Assembly: GCA_013151585.1 (NCBI GenBank) | Contig: JAADHY010000146.1 | Coordinates: forward strand, 1-6,599 | Direction of reading: 5' to 3' | DNA length: 6,599 bases | DNA from: Planctomycetota bacterium | GTDB lineage: Bacteria; Planctomycetota; Planctomycetia; Planctomycetales; Planctomycetaceae | In this document: one piece after another, positions 1-6,599 of the stretch | How positions within the stretch are numbered: position 1 is the stretch's first letter | Layout: each line of letters starts with the position of its first letter | The notes under the pieces: model-generated | Told to the model about the DNA's origin: nothing | The model's database searches: none | Seen by the model: only the letters and a program-made list of their open reading frames with translations | Made by a program: the position numbers and the translations under genes

Positions 1-3000
1 GCCAGCCAGCCGGTTGCGGCTGGGCTTCACGTCCGACACGTTTCCTGAGTCGCCGCATAACTGGCTGGATGGCTGGTTGGATGAAGTGATGGTTTACGAC
101 CGCGTGTTGAGCGAGGAAGAAATCCGGGCGCTTTGTCCCGACGCGCCCGACGACGATCTGTACGTGACCGCTGTCGCCCTGATCGGTGATGCTTGCGGCT
201 GCCAGTGGGAGACGACGGCCGACGGGCAGCTTCGGTTGCGCATCCCGCCCGCCTCCCGACCGCGCCGCGTGAAACTGCTCATTTGGAAGGACTACCCCGA
301 ACGGCTGCCTGGTTTTCGCCGGCTTGTCGCCTCCTCATCCGCTCCGGCAGACTTGACCCGGTTCACTCACGGTGGCCCGCCGCGATGGCCGCAGCGATTG
401 ACCACAACGGCTCAGCTCGGCGACGGACCGGAGCCGTACGTCATCGATACGATCACGCATCCCGTCGATAACCCATGGCACTCGTGGCTACGGTTCAGTG
501 CCTTCGACTTCTTTTCCGACGGTCGCCGCGCGGCCATCAGCACATGGAACGGCGATGTCTGGCTCGTCAGCGGTTTGGGCGGAAAGCTGAAAAAACTCAC
601 GTGGCAGCGCATCGCTACCGGGCTGTTTCAGCCGTTGGGGCTCAAGATCGTTGACGATCAAATCTACGTTAACGGTCGCGATCAAATCACTCGGCTGCAC
701 GACTTGAACGGCGATGGGGAAATCGACTTCTATGAGAACTTCAACAACGACCATCAGGTAACGGACCACTTTCACGAATTTGCCATGGACTTGCAGACCG
801 ATGCCGACGGGAATTTTTACTACGCCAAGTGCGGCCGGCACGCGTTGCCGGCGGTGGTCCCACAACATGGGACGATGATTCGCGTCTCCAAGGATGGCTC
901 GCGGTCGGAGATTCTGTGCAACGGGTTCCGCGCGGCCAACGGAATCGGCATTGGTCCAAAGGGCGAGTGGGTGAACACCGACCAGGAAGGACATTGGACA
1001 CCCGCCAACCGCGTGAATCTGGTTCGGCCGGGGCGCTTTTACGGCTACGTGTGGTCGTACCACGAGGGCCCCGATCCAACGACGTACGATCCGCCCATCT
1101 GTTGGTTACCGAAGAACGTGGACCGGTCACCGGCTCAGCCACTTTGGGTGACCAGCGACCGCTGGGGCCCCCTGAAAGGACAGCTCATCACGACTTCCTA
1201 TGGGACGGGGCAAATCTTCTTGGTCCCGTACGAAGTCCTCGACGGGCAGCCGCAAGGCGGAGCGGTTCGGTTTGATCTATCCTTTCCCACGGGCATCATG
1301 CGCGGGAAGTTCAACCGGCGCGACGGACAGTTGTACGTCTGCGGCCTTTTCGGCTGGAGTTCCGACAAGACCCAACCGGGCGGCTTCTATCGCGTGCGTT
1401 ACACCGGCCAGCCGGTCGACATGCCTGTCGGATTCCACGTGGCGCAGAATGGTATCCGTTTGACGTTCACGCGTCCGCTGGATCGGCGCTCGGCCGAAGA
1501 CGTCCACAACTACAGTCTCAAGCAATGGAACTATCGCTGGACGGCCAATTACGGATCTGAGCACTACAAGGTCTCGAATCCGAAAGAGACGGGCTTCGAT
1601 CGTCTCGAGGTGCGATCGGCGACGCTCGAGCCGGACGGCCGGACGGTCTTCTTGGAGATTTCGGACTTGCAGCCGGTCATGCAACTGCAAATCAGCTACA
1701 CGTTGCGTGCGGCAGACGGAGCTGCGATCCAGCAGGACCTTTACAGCACGATCAACGTGCTTGGTCCACTGTACCGATCTGTGCGAGAGCCCATTGCGAA
1801 AATGAGGCTCCCTAGTCACGACGGCAGATCGAGCGAAGAGCCGTCCGATGCGGATCCGGAACCTTTTTTGAAACCCGGTTTGGCGGTTCGCTTTGATTCG
1901 GGAAAAGAGGCTGGCGCCGCGGACAACCGGCCTGCAGCGGATGCACGGGTCGTCCGACTCGCCGCACTGCACGTGCCAGCCGGCGAGGCTCCGTCTCCGT
2001 TCATTTCCCCGGGACCGTTTCGGGCCATCATGGACGGCTACCTACGTGTCGACCTGAAGGGCCGGTACCTTTTCGGGCTCCGCGGAACCGGCCAAGCCTC
2101 TCTGGTGATCAATGGGCGGCTTGTGCGATCGGCGTCCGGCCGACTGTCGCAGGCCCCTTTTGCTGCGGCAGAACTGAAAGCCGGGCTGAATCGGCTGCGC
2201 ATCGTGTACGAAGCGCCGAAGGACCTCGACGCCGTTTTCCGACTTTATTGGAAGTCGGACCGGTTTGCTGCTGAGCCGATTCCGCCGACCGCGCTTTGGC
2301 ACGATCGGCGCGATCCAACCGTCCAGGCAGGCTTGGCGATGCGGCTCGGTCGGGAGCTGTTTGCTACCCGGCAATGTTTGCGATGCCATCCGAGCCCGCG
2401 CTCCGCCGGACCACGTGGTTCCATGCCCGAACTGCGCTTCACGCCACCGCGGCTGACGGCGTCCGCAGCGCGCTTCCGCGAGCGATGGTTACAGGCGTGG
2501 CTGCTCGACCCGGCCACGGTGCGAAACAAAGTGTTCATGCCGCGGGTTCTGGTTGGGGACACAGAGCGTCAGCGTCGGGATGCGGCCGATATTGCCGCCT
2601 ACCTGATATCGCTGCGTCCGCCGAGCGCCGGACCGATGGCGGGCGGCACGGCCGAAAGCCGACGCTCCGCTTCCACCACAGGTCCCACCGGAGGCGACCA
2701 ACCGGCCGTCGCAGCGTCATCGAGCGAGCCGAGTGCGCAAGAAGCTCGCTCCGGCAATGAACGGGCCGATCAGGGCGAGTTGCTGTTCGAGGATTTGGGT
2801 TGCATCGCCTGCCACACATTTCTTCCGCCGAACGAACCGGACGAATACGACCGGATCTCGCTCGCTCATATTGACGCCAAATACCAGCCCGGTGCGCTGG
2901 CTGCGTTTTTGAGGCGTCCGAGTGAGTTTTTTCCCGGAACGCGCATGCCCGACCTTCAACTGACGGAGCTGGAAGCGCAGGCGCTGGCTGCGTTCTTGCG

Positions 3001-4069
3001 ATCGCGGTCGCGATCCAGCGGACTGGAGCTGGCCGGATCTGCCCAGCCGGGTGATCCGGCTCGAGGCAAGCAATTGTTCGCCGAACGCGGGTGCAACCAG
3101 TGTCATGCGATCCAAGCGCAGGAGGAACTACCGGCACCGAATCGGCGTCCGCTCTTTGCCAGTGCGGGCAACGATCCGAGGAAGCTGAGCGGACGCGGAT
3201 GCCTGGCAGCCACTGAGCACGACCGGGCGGACGCCCCTGATTTTAGTTTTTCCGCCGAGCAGCGGCGAGCTTTGGCAACGTTTCTGTCGACAGACGGCGC
3301 GTCGCTCCAGAGATGCGTATTCGCAGAAGCCAGCGAACGGCTGGTGGACCATTTCCGATGCACGGCCTGCCACAAGCGGGACGGAGACACGCCCGTATGG
3401 CCGATCGTGCTGGTCGAAGAAGGAGTGCAGGGCCGGCTGCCGGAGTACGTACCGGAATTGACCTGGATCGGCGAGAAGCTGAAGCCGGCGTGGACAGAGA
3501 AACTCTTCGCGGGACAGTTGAACGAAAAGCCGCGACCGTGGCTGAAAGCGCGGATGCCGATCTTCCCCTTGGTCGCGCATGAGTTGGCTGTTGGACTGTC
3601 GCGCCAGCATGGCTTTGGGGAAAATGCCTCGACGGCCGATGACTTGCTGCAGCCCACCCATCCGCCGGACGCTTTCGACCGCGGTCGGCAACTGACGCTC
3701 AACACCCAGGGCTTCAACTGCGTCCAGTGTCACGATGTGGGCGATCAACCGGCCGTCGCTCCCTTCGAAAACCGGGGTGTCAACTTCGAAGCGATTCCCG
3801 AGCGATTGCGCTACGACTTTTATATCCGATGGATGCGGGACGCGACCCGACTGGAGTTTGCCACTCGCATGCCCCGTCTTTCGCCGGCAGGCCAAAGGAC
3901 GGAGATTACGGACGTGTACGATGGCGACGCCCGCCGACAGTTCGACGCCATCTGGGGGTACATCCTCTCGCTCCGCCGGGGAAGAAACCGAGAGCGGGGA
4001 GCGGACAGCGGAGAGGCGGGACGACATGAGGAAAGCGGAGGGCAGAGAGGGCGAAGAGCCGACAGATGA
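1..4069 (+). CDS. Secreted five-heme c-type cytochrome with LamG tail, beta-propeller and PA14-like module (5' partial)
   Basis: The frame is open to the left edge. The TTG at 14 is internal, because the protein opens mid-domain with the end of a LamG/concanavalin-like fold (DEVMVYDRVLSEEEI). Residues below count from that TTG. About 156-463 resemble the propeller of large planctomycete proteins often labelled DUF6797 (family name from memory), distantly like sugar/sorbosone dehydrogenases; an EF-hand-like loop, DLNGDGEID, lies at 230-238. About 470-584 look Ig-like and about 621-762 PA14-like. The rest is cytochrome c, with CxxCH at 788 (CLRCH), 930 (CIACH), 1027 (CNQCH), 1116 (CTACH) and 1236 (CVQCH). 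Met-Pro candidates for the distal ligand are M842, M978, M1181 and M1286; the third site has none. A low-complexity linker spans about 869-919. Residues 1323-1351 are a charged tail encoded by a repeat. Heme c attachment implies a periplasmic or extracellular location. A redox role is likely; the substrate is unknown. The signal peptide and true start are off-window. Confidence 0.93.
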   Translation, partial: PASRLRLGFTSDTFPESPHNWLDGWLDEVMVYDRVLSEEEIRALCPDAPDDDLYVTAVALIGDACGCQWETTADGQLRLRIPPASRPRRVKLLIWKDYPERLPGFRRLVASSSAPADLTRFTHGGPPRWPQRLTTTAQLGDGPEPYVIDTITHPVDNPWHSWLRFSAFDFFSDGRRAAISTWNGDVWLVSGLGGKLKKLTWQRIATGLFQPLGLKIVDDQIYVNGRDQITRLHDLNGDGEIDFYENFNNDHQVTDHFHEFAMDLQTDADGNFYYAKCGRHALPAVVPQHGTMIRVSKDGSRSEILCNGFRAANGIGIGPKGEWVNTDQEGHWTPANRVNLVRPGRFYGYVWSYHEGPDPTTYDPPICWLPKNVDRSPAQPLWVTSDRWGPLKGQLITTSYGTGQIFLVPYEVLDGQPQGGAVRFDLSFPTGIMRGKFNRRDGQLYVCGLFGWSSDKTQPGGFYRVRYTGQPVDMPVGFHVAQNGIRLTFTRPLDRRSAEDVHNYSLKQWNYRWTANYGSEHYKVSNPKETGFDRLEVRSATLEPDGRTVFLEISDLQPVMQLQISYTLRAADGAAIQQDLYSTINVLGPLYRSVREPIAKMRLPSHDGRSSEEPSDADPEPFLKPGLAVRFDSGKEAGAADNRPAADARVVRLAALHVPAGEAPSPFISPGPFRAIMDGYLRVDLKGRYLFGLRGTGQASLVINGRLVRSASGRLSQAPFAAAELKAGLNRLRIVYEAPKDLDAVFRLYWKSDRFAAEPIPPTALWHDRRDPTVQAGLAMRLGRELFATRQCLRCHPSPRSAGPRGSMPELRFTPPRLTASAARFRERWLQAWLLDPATVRNKVFMPRVLVGDTERQRRDAADIAAYLISLRPPSAGPMAGGTAESRRSASTTGPTGGDQPAVAASSSEPSAQEARSGNERADQGELLFEDLGCIACHTFLPPNEPDEYDRISLAHIDAKYQPGALAAFLRRPSEFFPGTRMPDLQLTELEAQALAAFLRSRSRSSGLELAGSAQPGDPARGKQLFAERGCNQCHAIQAQEELPAPNRRPLFASAGNDPRKLSGRGCLAATEHDRADAPDFSFSAEQRRALATFLSTDGASLQRCVFAEASERLVDHFRCTACHKRDGDTPVWPIVLVEEGVQGRLPEYVPELTWIGEKLKPAWTEKLFAGQLNEKPRPWLKARMPIFPLVAHELAVGLSRQHGFGENASTADDLLQPTHPPDAFDRGRQLTLNTQGFNCVQCHDVGDQPAVAPFENRGVNFEAIPERLRYDFYIRWMRDATRLEFATRMPRLSPAGQRTEITDVYDGDARRQFDAIWGYILSLRRGRNRERGADSGEAGRHEESGGQRGRRADR

Positions 4070-4122
4070 AAGCTGAAAACGCAGCGGCAAGAGCTCTCAA
4101 CTCTCAACTCTCCGTTCTCCGC
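3994..4122. repeat. Inverted heptad-repeat element between convergent genes
   Basis: On the + strand, four seven-base units follow each other at 3994-4021: GCGGGGA, GCGGACA, GCGGAGA, GGCGGGA. On the - strand, reading down from 4122 to 4095, there are four more: GCGGAGA, ACGGAGA, GTTGAGA, GTTGAGA. The two arms therefore face each other, and 4001-4015 against 4108-4122 is complementary at 13 of 15 positions. The spacer is also purine-rich on the + strand and carries related heptads (GCAGAGA at 4042, CAGATGA at 4063, AAGCTGA at 4070). Both neighbouring genes stop inside it, at 4067-4069 (+) and 4097-4099 (-). It may be one copy of a dispersed intergenic repeat, and could fold as a long imperfect hairpin serving as a two-way terminator. 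Neither role can be shown from one copy, and there is no clear U-tract next to the stem. Confidence 0.7.
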
Positions 4123-4366
4123 CCGGTCCCCCGAATTTTTCCTGCCAGCGTTGGCGCAGCATCGAGCGAAGCCGTTGATGGAATTCGGCCGGCAGGTCGT
4201 AAGGCTGCCCGTCCCGGTAAAGGCGAATGGTTTGGCGGATGTTGTCGATGACAATCTGGCAGGGATTGCATCCAGCCAGGTGTTCCTCGAAACCTTCGCA
4301 GATCGCCGGATCGATATCGCCGTCGATGTAGTCGTTCAGGGCTTTCAGCAGTTCTTCGCACTTCAT
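4097..4366 (-). CDS. Zinc-finger anti-sigma factor (ZAS / zf-HC2 type)
   Basis: This 89-residue protein probably binds and silences the ECF sigma factor encoded just upstream. The zinc-binding signature is H29-x3-C33-x2-C36, preceded by C3, with a further cysteine at C23. From memory, the redox-sensing anti-sigma factor RsrA of Streptomyces has the same spacing (C11, C31, H37, C41, C44). There is no transmembrane segment, so it should act in the cytoplasm as a soluble regulator. Residues 37-75 are helical and Arg-rich, as expected for the part that wraps the sigma factor. The ATG is supported by a GAGG motif seven bases upstream, and the gene begins 75 bases after the sigma stop, in the usual sigma then anti-sigma order. 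The final GGERRVES is encoded by the heptad element and is probably not part of the conserved fold. Whether it senses oxidants, metal or something else is inference; the general class is well supported. Confidence 0.9.
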   Translation of the reverse strand: MKCEELLKALNDYIDGDIDPAICEGFEEHLAGCNPCQIVIDNIRQTIRLYRDGQPYDLPAEFHQRLRSMLRQRWQEKFGGPGGERRVES

Positions 4367-4373
4367 GGCTTCG

Positions 4374-4377
4374 CCTC
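4374..4377 (-). promoter_or_regulatory. Ribosome binding site of the anti-sigma gene
   Basis: On the - strand GAGG is followed by seven bases and then the ATG at 4366. This favours that ATG over the out-of-frame GTG at 4445, which gives only a low-complexity shadow product. Confidence 0.6.
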
Positions 4378-4441
4378 GGCGCTTTGCTATTTGGACCCGC
4401 CAGTCGTTTCCAGGTTACAGAAAAAACGGCGCTATCGTCAC

Positions 4442-5068
4442 TCACGCGTGGTCGTGTCCAGGTGAGACTCGCGTGGCCTCGTCGCCCAAAGCCCGCGTCA
4501 GTCGCTCTCGCAGCATCAATCGGGCTCGCAGCAACCGCACTTTGACATTCGCCTCGGTGATCCCCAACACCTCGGCCGTTTCGCGCGTCGACAGTTGTTC
4601 GATGTCCCGCAGCACGAAAACGAGGCGGTATTTTTCGTCCAGTTCTTCAAGGGCCTCGGCCAGTAGCCGCCGCGTTTCGCGGTCCTGAGCCAACCGTTCC
4701 GGATTGTCGCGCCAGCGGGCGATGTAATCGGGATGGGGCAAAGGAGCCGAATCTCCGTTGGATTGGGTTTCGAGCGGAACGGTCGGCCGCGACCGCCTCT
4801 GTCGCAGAACCTTCAACGCATGGTTGGTTGCGATGCGCGAAATCCACGTACCGAAAGACGCATCTTCTCGAAAACGATCCAAGTGCTCCAGCACGCTCAA
4901 GAACGTCGTCTGCACCACCTCCTGAGCATCTTGCGCGTGCCGGACGATGCCGACGGCAATGTTGTACAATCTCCTCTCGTGTCGTGCGACCAGCTCCTCG
5001 AAGGCCGAAAAATCGCCTTTTTTGGCGCGGCGCACCAGTTCGGCATCCGGATCGTCGATGCGAGTCAT
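4442..5068 (-). CDS. ECF-type (RpoE-like) RNA polymerase sigma factor
   Basis: This 208-residue protein has the two-domain layout of extracytoplasmic-function sigma factors and directs RNA polymerase to a specific promoter set. Region 2 spans about residues 22-92: DAQEVVQTTFLSV (47-59) is the core-binding region 2.2, and FGTWISRIATNHAL (72-85) continues into regions 2.3-2.4, which recognise the -10 element. Region 4 spans about 132-190: a helix-turn-helix around LSTRETAEVLGIT (159-171) and NVKVRLLRARLMLRE (174-188), which recognises the -35 element. No region 3 is present. The linker (about 93-131) is Pro/Arg-rich and fairly long, and only a short tail follows region 4. The ATG is chosen because AGGA lies eight bases upstream and the protein starts at the usual distance from region 2. 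The anti-sigma gene follows after 75 bases on the same strand. No convincing promoter was found in the upstream 141-base gap, so autoregulation cannot be judged. The target regulon is unknown. Confidence 0.96.
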   Translation of the reverse strand: MTRIDDPDAELVRRAKKGDFSAFEELVARHERRLYNIAVGIVRHAQDAQEVVQTTFLSVLEHLDRFREDASFGTWISRIATNHALKVLRQRRSRPTVPLETQSNGDSAPLPHPDYIARWRDNPERLAQDRETRRLLAEALEELDEKYRLVFVLRDIEQLSTRETAEVLGITEANVKVRLLRARLMLRERLTRALGDEATRVSPGHDHA

Positions 5069-5076
5069 GAAAAGAT

Positions 5077-5080
5077 TCCT
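5077..5080 (-). promoter_or_regulatory. Ribosome binding site of the ECF sigma gene
   Basis: On the - strand AGGA is followed by eight bases (ATCTTTTC) and then the ATG at 5068. It supports this start. Confidence 0.6.
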
Positions 5081-5093
5081 GTCAGCCCACGGA

Positions 5094-5111
5094 CAACGGC
5101 CCGAGCCGTTG
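5094..5111 (-). other. Perfect 7-bp hairpin in the sigma gene leader
   Basis: On the - strand CAACGGC is followed by TCGG and then GCCGTTG, giving a perfect seven-pair stem with a four-base loop. It lies in the 141-base gap between the TolC and sigma genes, ending 25 bases before the sigma ATG and 13 bases before its AGGA. No U-run follows, so it is not a standard intrinsic terminator. It may be a processing or leader structure, or chance in GC-rich DNA. Confidence 0.35.
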
Positions 5112-5209
5112 CGGCGTCACGGGACCACGGAGTTCGCCGGGACAACGCTCGCAAAGCTCCCATCCTTCGGTGCTCGGTGCCGCCGAAGAAACCATACACG
5201 AGCGGACGA

Positions 5210-6599
5210 CTAATTCGCAACGATCTCGGCCAATCGGCCGACGGCCCGCTCCAAGCTGGCTCGGGCGATCTCGACGTCTGCCTGAGCGTTGGCGTGGCGG
5301 ACGCGCGCATCGGACAGTCGCACTTGGGCATCGATCAGCTCGGTGATCGTCGCCGTCTGGCCGCGATATCGAACTTCGATTTCGCGCAAGCTTTCCGTTG
5401 CGTACTCGACCGCTTGCTTCGCCACGGCCAGTCGTTGTTCGGCGTCACGCAATTGCAGGTACGCCCGTCGGACGTCCAGCTCGATATCGGCCGCCAGCCG
5501 GCGATACTTCGCGGCCAAAACCCGAGCCTGCGCCGCCGCCCGGTCCACCTCGGCTCGCGTGCGTCCGGCGTCCAACAAGTTCAGCTCCAGAACCAGACCG
5601 ACGAAGAAGCTGTCGTTTCCTCGTTGAAAGTCGCCCGTGAAGACGTTGTAGTCACCCACGAAACTCAGAGTGGGCCGCTTGCCGGCTTCGGCAGCCTCGA
5701 CCGCATACTGAGCCGCTTGGTAGCGGCTGCTGATCTGATTCACTTCCGGACGACCATCCAGGGCCGCGGCAACGGCCTGCTCCAGCTCGTCCACGTGATC
5801 TGACCAGGGCGCCTTGGGAACAGCCGGCGGCAAAGGTCGCCGGCGCAGACGCCGCCCCAGTACGTTTTCCAACACCGCCCAGGCCAGTTCGACCTGATGC
5901 TGAGCCGTTCCGAGCTGCTCCCGAGCCTCCGCCAGCCGCACCTCGACCGACAGCACGTCCGATTTGACCGCTGTCTCGGCGCGGAACCGCGCTTGAACGA
6001 ACTCCAAGTGCCTTTGCACCTGCTCGACCGTCTCTTGGCGGACCCGAACCAGTTCGTTCGCTTGCAGCAGCCGGTAGTAGGCCTGTGCGGCTCGGAAGAT
6101 CAGCTCGTTTCGGGTCGATTCTAGTGCGGCATGGTCGGCCTGAAGCTGCCATTGTGCCGCTCGCATCTCTGCTAAACGCCGTCCGCCTGTGTAAAGGCCG
6201 TACTGCACGCGGAGTCGGGTGTCGAAGTTGTCGGTCGTTCGCGGGTTGTTGAAGTCCTGGTTGAACGACAGGATGGCCTGGTTCAGTTGATAGGAGAAAA
6301 CTTGAACCGGATTGTCCGTCACGCCGTAGCTTTCGGCGAAGCTAAGCGTCGGATAGAACTCGGCGCGCGCCCGGCGCAGCCCGGCTTCCGAGACCCAGGT
6401 CTGTTCGCTGGCCGCGTCCAAGTCGGGGCTTGATTCCAAGGCCATCTGGAGCACCTCGATGAGCTGCAACGGGCTCGCTGCCGGCGTGCCGTCTGCACCG
6501 CTTTCCGCTAAAGGCTCCTCGTACAGCGCTGCAGCCGGAGCCACCGGCGGGGGCGACGAGTCGCGTGCGGCGATCGGTCCGGACGAGGGGACTCGATGA
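5210..6599 (-). CDS. TolC-family outer-membrane efflux channel protein (5' partial)
   Basis: This is the channel component of a tripartite export system (type I secretion, RND or MacB-like), forming an outer-membrane barrel and a long periplasmic helical tunnel. The frame stays open to the right edge. The GTG at 6544 has no ribosome binding site and no signal peptide follows it, so the true start is off-window. Residues counted from that GTG show the family's internal duplication. The first copy has FYPTLSF (63-69), GLYTGGRRLAEMR (116-128) and AQAYYRLLQANE (153-164). The second has RPTLSF (290-295), LNLLDAGRTRAEVDR (321-335) and YRGQTATITELIDAQ (393-407), the typical ending of the fold. Long Ala/Glu/Arg-rich helices lie at about 122-225 and 327-440. 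It ends in TAG, 141 bases before the sigma gene on the same strand. No inner-membrane pump or adaptor is in view, so the cargo is unknown; such partners would be expected further right. Confidence 0.95.
   Translation of the reverse strand, partial: HRVPSSGPIAARDSSPPPVAPAAALYEEPLAESGADGTPAASPLQLIEVLQMALESSPDLDAASEQTWVSEAGLRRARAEFYPTLSFAESYGVTDNPVQVFSYQLNQAILSFNQDFNNPRTTDNFDTRLRVQYGLYTGGRRLAEMRAAQWQLQADHAALESTRNELIFRAAQAYYRLLQANELVRVRQETVEQVQRHLEFVQARFRAETAVKSDVLSVEVRLAEAREQLGTAQHQVELAWAVLENVLGRRLRRRPLPPAVPKAPWSDHVDELEQAVAAALDGRPEVNQISSRYQAAQYAVEAAEAGKRPTLSFVGDYNVFTGDFQRGNDSFFVGLVLELNLLDAGRTRAEVDRAAAQARVLAAKYRRLAADIELDVRRAYLQLRDAEQRLAVAKQAVEYATESLREIEVRYRGQTATITELIDAQVRLSDARVRHANAQADVEIARASLERAVGRLAEIVAN

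Noticed and set aside
14..16. TTG as the start of the large + strand gene
   Set aside because: The frame is open upstream to the window edge, there is no signal peptide, and the protein would begin inside a LamG fold.
1277..1972. 231-codon open frame on the - strand
   Set aside because: Antisense to the propeller and Ig-like region, with Arg-rich composition typical of shadow frames.
2998..3015. GCGATCGC octamer within a palindrome (GATCGCG-GT-CGCGATC)
   Set aside because: It falls inside the cytochrome gene and encodes an Arg-Ser run. A single copy in GC-rich DNA is readily explained by chance.
3128..4090. 320-codon open frame on the - strand
   Set aside because: It lies wholly antisense to the cytochrome region, where five heme motifs prove the + frame, and its product matches no family I recognise. 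It is a GC-rich shadow.
4421..4426. Six-T run on the - strand after the sigma gene, possible terminator
   Set aside because: No stable stem lies directly before it, and the anti-sigma gene follows at once.
4104..4445. GTG-started 113-codon frame overlapping the sigma stop
   Set aside because: It overlaps the zinc-finger anti-sigma gene out of frame, and its product is Arg/Pro/Ser-rich with no motif.
5165..5188. Stem CTTCGG/CCGAAG downstream of the TolC stop as a terminator
   Set aside because: Its position fits, but the stem has only six clean pairs on the - strand, an A-C mismatch follows, and there is no U-run.
4733..5803. 356-codon open frame on the + strand
   Set aside because: It crosses antisense to both the sigma factor and the TolC gene, which are clearly real on the other strand.
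6542..6544. GTG as the start of the TolC-type gene
   Set aside because: No ribosome binding site precedes it, no signal peptide follows, and the frame stays open to the right edge.

Overview
The window looks like chromosome from a planctomycete, or a close PVC-group relative. This is inferred from gene content: a very large secreted protein that joins a LamG-type lectin tail, a beta-propeller, a PA14-like module and several c-type heme sites is characteristic of that group. An ECF sigma/zinc-finger anti-sigma pair fits but is less specific. Base composition is GC-rich, and long antisense open frames are common shadows. No RNA gene, insertion sequence, phage gene or CRISPR array is visible.

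Layout: four protein genes meet tail to tail. On the + strand, 1-4069 is one gene entering from the left edge, a five-heme c-type cytochrome with an N-terminal propeller. On the - strand, read right to left, come a TolC-type outer-membrane channel (5210-6599, entering from the right edge), an ECF sigma factor (4442-5068) and its probable zinc-binding anti-sigma factor (4097-4366). Between the convergent groups is an odd element at about 3994-4122: purine-rich seven-base repeats on the + strand facing similar repeats on the - strand. Its sequence also encodes the last residues of both flanking proteins.

How they work together: sigma and anti-sigma are almost certainly a co-expressed regulatory pair. 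The anti-sigma carries the Cys/His spacing of redox-sensing RsrA-type factors, so a redox or metal signal is plausible. The TolC gene lies 141 bases upstream on the same strand. It could be co-transcribed or be a target, but its partner pump and adaptor genes would be outside the window. The multiheme protein is probably independent and acts outside the cytoplasm, perhaps in oxidation or electron transfer linked to carbohydrate use; its substrate cannot be told from sequence.

The points most worth a second look are the heptad inverted element that forms two protein C-termini, the third heme site without an obvious Met ligand, and the RsrA-like cysteine pattern.
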